Made by a program: the position numbers and the translations under genes. A stretch of 64,000 nt of DNA from NCBI GenBank assembly GCA_021234535.1, contig CM037839.1, positions 10,169,419-10,233,418 of the forward strand. The letters are read 5' to 3'. Shown here piece by piece: positions 11,001 to 20,000 of the stretch (position 1 is the first letter of the stretch; every line of letters begins with the position of its first letter). The stretch comes from Stichopus chloronotus (lineage: Eukaryota; Echinodermata; Holothuroidea; Aspidochirotida; Stichopodidae). A model generated the notes under the pieces. It saw only the letters and a program-made list of their open reading frames with translations, made no database searches and was not told where the DNA came from.

Positions 11001-14000
11001 TTGGTCATGACCCCAATGTGGGTCACTAGATTCTTGTTGGTGGGTCATGAGCAGCTGTGTGGTTCGATTGGGTCAGGAGCTATTTTCATTGACTAGAAGA
11101 GCACTCATAATTGAAAATTCTCTCCAAGGACGTTATGTACACTATACAGTGCAAAAGCTTTATAAAATGACAGAATGGCAAGCCTCCTTGAGACTGAGTG
11201 ACACCTTTGGACACTAGTTCTGACTAAATGGACAACAATATGCTAGACAAAGTAACAAAAGGAGCAGTTCCCCCAATAACAAGTGACAAGAGAGACCTGT
11301 CTATTGAGCCATAAAGCTATTCCATGGTTGAACCTCCCCATCTCATCTCCTTGGGGTAATGTGAAGGCCTATGTATGTCTCTTGTGGTAGCCTATCCAAT
11401 TCATGCATGGCTTGATAGCAGAGTTGTGGGTCATGGGGTAACAGTGAACATACATAACTTGGCCATGACACAAAAAAGGGATAACAACTGGGGTGCTGGA
11501 CAGGCACCCCACAAAGCAAGTTAAATCCAAGCAAGTGCCCGTATTACAGAATTATTTGCATTCATTATCAAGAGGTTTGTGGCCAGAACTCTATTATTGA
11601 CTAATGCAAATGTGACACAGTTCATTATGCACATCAAAGAATGGCAAAAGAGCACCCTTCCCTCTCCCTTCCAATTAAGTTCCCCAAGAAAAGTAAAACG
11701 AACATTGATTGAGACATCACACAAGTGAATCACATGCTCACCATTAGTGTGTCATAGTAAATCATCGACTGGTTGTAAGAAAATATGAAGGAATCGGAGG
11801 CCCACATCAGCTCACGTCTGTCCCATTCTTCTGGCAGGTCAAAGGTCACATTGATGCTGGAGGTGTCTATAGCCACAAGCTGAACATTCCTTGGTGGGAG
11901 CGTTTTCACTGGAATGAGGAAATTTTATAAAAAAAGGAAAGAGACATTACTCATCGAAATTCCAAAAATGGGAGCATTTTCACTGGAATGAGGAAATTTC
12001 ATAAACAAAGGAAAAAGACATTACTCATCGAAATTCCAAAAGTGGGAGCATTTTCACTGGAATGGGGAAATTTCATAAAGAAAGGAAAAAGACATTACTT
12101 TTCGAAATTCCAAAAGTGGGAGCATTTTCACTGGAATGAGGAAATTTCATAAAGAAAGGAAAAAGACATTACTCATCAAAATTCCAAAAGTGGGAGCATT
12201 TTCACCGGAATGAGGAAATTTCATAAAGAAAGAAAAAGACATTACTCTTCGAAATTCCAAAAAAACAAGATTCAAATCATGGATTTTTTCGTTACCGATC
12301 TGATGTTTTTATCCTCCACAACAACCTTCTTCAGTGACTTTTTAGCCACTATCTCTTTTACACTGTGTGTAATAAGTGATCATTCAAATTGACATTCAAA
12401 TTAAGCAAGTCATATAAACACTTCCCATGTGCTATGTTGCCATGCATACATTCAAACTATTACCTCATGAACTAGGCAATATGGAGATGAGCTAAATCCC
12501 TAGACGACAAAATGTGAATCCTTTATGTACAGATTGTCTGTTTAGCTAACTTGATTCAATGACCTGTGACATTTGTACAGATTCACCTCGGCTCTTGACC
12601 ATAAAGCTTAGAAATTCAGTTACCAAATATTGAAATGCAACATGTTCAACAATGTTCTGCCAAAGACCATTCCTACAAAGACTTCAACAGGCTTTCAAAG
12701 CAATGTTAATAACAACATAAACAAAGAAACAGACACACTACTGTACCATCCAAACAGAAGTTGTGCTAAAATGTTCTACATGGATACAGGCCATGGAAAG
12801 GGTTTGACACTTCTCATGCAGGTGCCCCATAAATTCAGATGATAATGTTGAAACATGTCTAGGTTGCTACATCTTTTGGCAAAATACCACTGCACAATCA
12901 GTAATGATGCTTGGAGGCTCCCCCAATGGGAAAACAATATTACAACTAAGTAACAGACTAGGTCTGTTCAGTTGGCTTTGATTAGAAGGCTCAATATACA
13001 TATCAACAGAAAAAAGTTAAGAATATGTATGCTTCCAAATTTGGGGAGAATTACTCCCCAGGAAAACCAAATGGGAAACTTACAAAGGCAGTTCCTGTCT
13101 GCACTGAAGACTGAACTGGTCGGTGATGATGGATCGCTCAAGCAATTCGTTGCTGTGATATTCCCATAGTGGCCTTGAGTATGAACTTCAAACTCGAACA
13201 GGTGGGATTTACTTGTATTTGTGAAAGTGCACTTTCTGCACCTGAAAAGAGGTTCAAAATGTACTTCAGTCACTCCAGATATGTTAGCCCCCCAACCACA
13301 GTCAGTGCGCTACACTGTAATAACCGCTCTGACCCACCACTGATTTGACATGCTCCATATGTTTGCAATTAAAGCCTCATTCCTTTGTAAAGAGAACAAA
13401 ACCCTGGAAAATATGAAGCAGAAGTCTTTCACAAACATCTTGCCAAATCTTCCTTGTAAAATATTTTTTCCTTCCAAAGTATAAAACCCTTTTGAAATTC
13501 AGAGAAGGGCGCTTGCAATTTGGCCTCAGTTGAATGTAAACAGACTTGAGCAAGTTGAAATTATGATATCATGTAACCCCTAACAGCAGGAATTTAATGT
13601 ATTTCTTTGTTCGCTTTGAATTTCTGACTATAGTTGTACAATGCATTGACAACATCATTAATACTGCACTTTCATTTGAATTTATGCACAACTGCTAAAT
13701 CTATTTCAAACCAGATTATGAAAAACAATATGTCTTGTCAAGTATAAGTGGTCAGATTATGACAACCTGATCTAAAATTCAAATATTGCAAATTGCAGTA
13801 TCTTGCAAAGTAAGCAACATATGCGGATAAAATTTGGTGATGGTTTTCACCGCATGTAAGTCCCTCATGTAACAGTGATATTTCATCATCAAAAGTTCTG
13901 ACTTTTGTTCTCTTTTACGAATGCACCCATACGCCAAACCTGCTTAGGTGATTAATTAAAGTATTGTTTTCAGTACAACAACGGATCTATTCGGGGAGTA

Positions 14001-17000
14001 GATGAAGAGACTTTAGGCTTATATTTTTCTTGTTTAATCTACAATTATATAGTCAAGTTCAGAACAGAGAGAAATTCCTATACAGATACACCTAAAATGT
14101 ATATCACAAGTCAGAAACAGATCTCTTTCTCTCAATAAAAATATAAATTCACTAGGCGCTTCTATTACAGTATTTGTGTGCAGGCATGCTCCTCAAAAAA
14201 TTTCTTTCTACTTCAGCTGACTTTTTAAATCAACATTCGTGGACAAAAAATCACAAATTTCCATTCTATTTCACAAGCCACAACTTCATATATAGCATAA
14301 GCGATTTCCAGTTCAAACCCACAGTATAACATGCAACTTAATTATGTATTGTCTAGAGCTTTACTGTATCTACAAACTGTACTACAGAATAACATATTAA
14401 CCACAGAATTCCAGATAAGGATACAAATATCATCTGAGCAATGAATATGGTAATCGCTAGAAAAAGATAGACGAATGCTATTTTTGGATATTTCCATTTG
14501 AGTATGGTCAATCATCACTGTGAAATTACTAAATGTACAAGAAGGGGCCACAATATGCAAGTGACAAGAAGTAACTAGTGGAAAACGCAATGATGTGTTG
14601 CTGACCAAGATGGTTGGTGGGGGATGTGGGTGATACCCATAACTTGAGTAAGGGGAAGAAACATTTACAGAAGTTGAACAGCCTCCCAATTGCCGTCTAG
14701 GAGAACGGCTGGATAATGCTAACAATATTAGTTTGTAATAAGGAAAAAAGAGTGTCACGAACTGTGAAGAGTCTTGTGAGTACTGTAACACCATTCGGTA
14801 CAAGGTGGGCAGGCTGTGGTTGCTGTCTCCGTGCCAGCTTATGTTAAATCTCCCACGACTAGTGGCACTGCAAGTTGCTGTTGGGATGTTTCCCAGCGGT
14901 TCTGTGTATAAGCAAGAAATGACGGAGGAAAGGAATCACAGTAAAAGGAAGTGTTTACGTTCGTAATCAAAGGGCGGTACATGCTTCCTCACTACTGATG
15001 AATGCTGCTTTCACATATACATATATGTACAACACATAACTCGTACATGCCCTAGCTCCTCTTCTTCACGTACTTCACATGAATATCAAACAAGAGTGCA
15101 ATTCAAAGAGTTGCATAACTCATCCCTATCATTCTCTGTTGTTTTTTCTTTCTAAAACACACGCATTTTAATGTTAAGTTTAATCGTACACCCTACATAC
15201 ACAGACTAATAACCGTGAGACATCTGACCTTGCTAATGTAAAGGACACACAAGTGATGTGTGTACGTAAGTGTACAGTACGTGTGTACAAGTCATGTCGG
15301 TATCAAGGTATTTCCATGCAGAAATCGTGTGTGTGTCAAAGCGAACCGTCAGAGTTCCTTTATTGCTAGGATCAGATCCCCGCGCCATGACTCTGGATGT
15401 TTTGTAACAGTTCTAAGAAGCACATCATGATCATATTGCATGATTCATTTTTTTGTGCCAAAATGTACTGTTCTGTAAACATCTCAACTCCTTGTGTAGT
15501 ATATATATGACTGTAAAAGCATACTGGATTTGTACACCACCAAAGCATGAAAAATGACATTGTTATCAAACATAATCACTCAACCCAAAATAGAGCTGCA
15601 CAAGTTCTAAGTCACATTGCTTGCAAAATCAAAGATTATAAGTAATAAGTTGACACCAAGTAATAGCAGAACCTACCATACCGTATCACTGACGTCATTG
15701 ATTGCGAGGACACTATATATCACACTAAGGTAGCCTACCTTCTGACCAAGTTTGACATTTATTTGACTCAATGACTAGATGAAAATCATGACACACATTT
15801 TCATAACATTTGACAATTTAAAGTGGTCTTTGACCTCTGACCTTTGATCTCTGACCTCTAATTGTAATGGGAGACCCAACGTCAGATCATGAGTCACCTA
15901 CTTACCAAATTTGACTTTCACTGGCACTGCAGTGTAGGAGGGGTTATGGACAGACACTTCTCAGAGTCATTTGACATCTGAACTCTGAACTTGATCTTTG
16001 ACCTCAAAACACATATAAACATGATTTTTAGATACAATCTTGCATAGTGGTTATATATTTGAAGGTTCCATAAGAAGAGCGATTTTGGATCAAGAAATAC
16101 AGAAAAAATATATTTTCACTAATCTGACCTTTGACACCAAGAGTTTGACATCAAAAATGGATACAAAGGTTTCACTGGTACCTTGTAACTTTGGGGGCAG
16201 ATGAGAAAGATCTGAAGTTCCAGTGGTCACTCTTCTTGTACGTGATAGGCGAGCAAAACCTACACATATGCAGTTCAATGTAGTTTGGGAATGACGACAG
16301 GTGTCAACTTGCAGTACTCAAAACAAAGTGTGCAGAAATACTGTACCCCTTGTAAAAATGACCTCCACAGAAACCAATAGGGCACACCTTCTCAATATGG
16401 CAGATCTACAGTATATACCAAGTTTGACTCTCATCCGACTTCCCCTTATTGAGTAAGAGCATATACAAGCAAGTGTTACAGACACACACCCTTACAGCCA
16501 CACGCACTTGCACAAATCAACCTGACTGCATAGCTTCCTTTGCTGATGCAAGGGTCCAAAAACGAATTTGTGAACGCAACACAAAATGATCCATCCCTTG
16601 TGAATCTGAAAGTTATTGAAAAAGTTTTGCCCAAAAAAGAATCTGAGATTCCAACTGAAATTCAGAAATATTGGGACTCAAGTGTTGCATAGTGCTTAAA
16701 GATTGATATTTAAAGGTGGAAGGGTTAACAGTGACCAGATTATTATGACATAAGATACTCAAAAAGATACATAAGGGGCATCAGGGTATGGAAATCTGGA
16801 AGAGGAAAGCAAGAGAATTATTATTATTATGACCTAGAGTGATTTCATAAATAGATGAAATGGTCTCAAAATGCTCAGAGTGCTTGGAACACAGAAATGC
16901 AAATGTAAGAGAACCACCCAAAACTCATCACATTCCTGACAGAGCATGGCAAACAGTCAGGAAAGATTTCCAAAATACAACTTACATCTTAGTCATCGAC

Positions 17001-20000
17001 TCTTATTCCAAGTTAATAGAAATTACACAGTTAAGAGAAACAAAGAGTGAGGGTGTGATAAAGCCATGGAAGCTATCTTTGCGAAACATGGGGTACCTGG
17101 GAGAGTGGTATGTCAGACAATAGACCACAAGTCATTATGTCATTGGACCATGTAACAACAAGCGAATACTATTTCTAATTCCATGGAATAGCTGAAAGGG
17201 CTCTATGACAATTGAAAAATGCTGCACAAAGCTCAACAAGATGGGATCATCTGCACAATTATTGATGAGCAGAAGGCTCAGGGGTTTATACCCACTACAG
17301 CTGTACACTGCTACAACCACACTGCTACAACCACAAGCTCAATGCAGTGTGGAACAAGCTGCAAAAGAGACAAAACATCCAGAAGGTGTGTTATGATAGA
17401 AAGTCAGTACCAGTGGAACCACTTCAGAAGGGTGAGCTTGTGAGAGTAAGAAAGAAGGCGGGTCCACAGATGGGAACCTGCCAGAAGAGCATACTAGTGT
17501 AAATATTTCTGTGAAGCTTAAGGTAGTTTGACAGAGTTTGTATTCATGTTTGGACGTAACTCTGTAGCTTAAAGGGCGCTGTCATATACTGGTCTATGTA
17601 ATGTAGCATGGTGCCACCATATTCAGAAAAAAAGATTAGTAAACGACAGTGGTTAAAATGGCGTCTTTCTGTCTTATATCAAGCTTATAATAATTATGAT
17701 TACTAAAACATCATGCAATAATGTCTAGAAATAGTAGTTCATGACTTCAGTGTGGATTGCACAAGTGGAGAAAGGTGCACTGGTTATATGGTGACATTAA
17801 GTTAGGGATGCGGTAAAGTACAGCAACACAATATGTCATCATTGACAGCAGGCACCAGGGTTGACTAATTTTGTCATGGTTGTCAGAACACATACATCTG
17901 TCATAATTATTTTCTCCAACCGCCTCATCCTTGATAGCTTCCACAGAATACTGGAGCAAAATCTGGCAAACAGATCGATTTATTGGATATCTTTTTATCA
18001 CACAGTACGTTAAATCATGTCTCTAATTTGGGATTGCATACTGGAATTGTATATCTCAGGAAACAGAGAACGCAATTCCACAGTGAACATTGGAGAGAGC
18101 ATCAAAGATAATGCATGTACAGTATGGTTTGGTAGACTTGTAGCAAGTCCAAGATATTGAAGACTCATAGAAAGCACATTCTTTCACTGACTTGAATCAA
18201 GTACATGGTCTTGTAGATTTAGTGCACTGTCTTGTAGACTTGTAACGACTTTATGGTCTTGTAGACTTGTGTTGAGTACACTATTTTCTAGACTTGTATT
18301 AAAACAATTACATGGTCTTGCAGACTTGTATCAGGTCCACTGGCTTGTAGATGTGTATCAAGTAGATGCATGGTCTGGTAGATTTATATCTACTCCACAT
18401 GACCTTGTAGACATATTTCATGAACAACCAATGACTTGCAGCCTTGTATCATTAATACATAACATTGTAGGCTTGCAGCAAGTCCATTGTTTTGTTGACC
18501 TGCATCTAGTACATGGTAATCTAGATTTACTGCACATCAAGTACGTGGCCTTGTCAAATTTAGTATACCAACACTAAACACTCACCTGCAACCAGAACCA
18601 GGTGTGAATTTAATGTTTGACCACCTCGCTGACATGTGTAATTCCCACTGTCCGATGACTGGATATGACTCTTTGAGAAGTTCCTGCCGTTAACTTTTAA
18701 AGGTCTCCCATCTTTCAACCAAATTATTTCCTCCTGTGAAAGTAAGTAACTTCCGTCACACACGAGATTGATCTCCCCGTTGGCTCTGTAGATGCCTGGG
18801 GGACATTCTGCGGGATGGAATTGAAAAGGAGACCATGTTGACAAATTAGGTGAATAGTAACATGCACTAATTCTCAGTCTGTTCTTTACCTAAGCATCTT
18901 GAGTACACAGAGTGAGCTACTGCTGGAAGTTATTCCAAATTTGGTATAGCCTAGGTAGGAGAAGTAAACCCTTACAAGAGCTGACACTGCAACATTACAG
19001 ATATCTAAATGAGCAAAGCTTGCACCATATTTTATTAATAAATATATGAGTGGTTACGAGGGCAGCTATTTTTTAGAAATATGTGATGCCTTCATGGCAC
19101 AAGGTGGTGATTTTTTTTTTTCTATTCACACTTTTCAAGAGAAAGTAAGCATTGCTCTGAATGTATGACCAACATGAAAGGCAGCTCTACTGCTTTCATT
19201 AGTGAATTAATTTTATTGGTAAGACAAGCTATTAACTCTTTGATCTACAATCTTGAACAAAATTGTTGGCACACTTTGTTGTACGTTGGAAATATAATAC
19301 TGAATTTTAGGTGAAGGGATAACATGAAACCCCGCGCCCCTTTCCAATGTTGCGCTATAGAAGTGAATGTACCCTTTGAACAGCAATACTACAGCCAACA
19401 CTGAATGGGGGCAGGGGGTGTCATAAGGTATTTTGTCCAAGATTGTAGCTCAAAGTGCTGTATATAGTACTGCAAGGTAGTAGAAAATCTTCCAGATGAA
19501 ATGGTGCTATGAAATCAGACAACAGTTTCAAGTCTTCAGTTTTTTTCAGTGGCCATGACAAGATGCCATGACTGTAAATTTCTTACAATCTGTACCTTAA
19601 GATTGAGTCTACTTAGATTTGGGACAAATAATTCACTGTGTTGCATCTCTGGCACATTGCATGTGAAAGAAGCAGAGGACAAGAGCACAGCATATGGGCA
19701 GTCTGGATCTACGCCCTAATAGAGATGAATGAATCAATAAATAACTTCATTGATCAATCAATAACCACTTAATGCGGTCATTGCATGCTGTCATATCTAC
19801 TGAAAACACACAGTTAGACAATAAACAGTAAGTACTATCCTGAAGTTCCTGTTTCATTGAAACTGAGCCTGTCTACACAACACGTAATGATGTCAAGTGT
19901 GTCGTTCCTGTTTATGTATTGAGCCCGTGCTGATGTGGCCCAGTCATATTTTGAATGGGCAGTATTGCATATATATGCCTCATATGCTGCTAATAGTGGT

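Noticed and set aside
14342..14762. Remainder of the 153-codon minus-strand frame after receptor exon 3
   Set aside because: Only the first residues belong to the exon. The continuation is intronic read-through without D1 features.
18269..18577. 102-codon frame with LVDxYQVH repeats
   Set aside because: It is the translated ~33-bp minisatellite, with no start context or conservation evidence.
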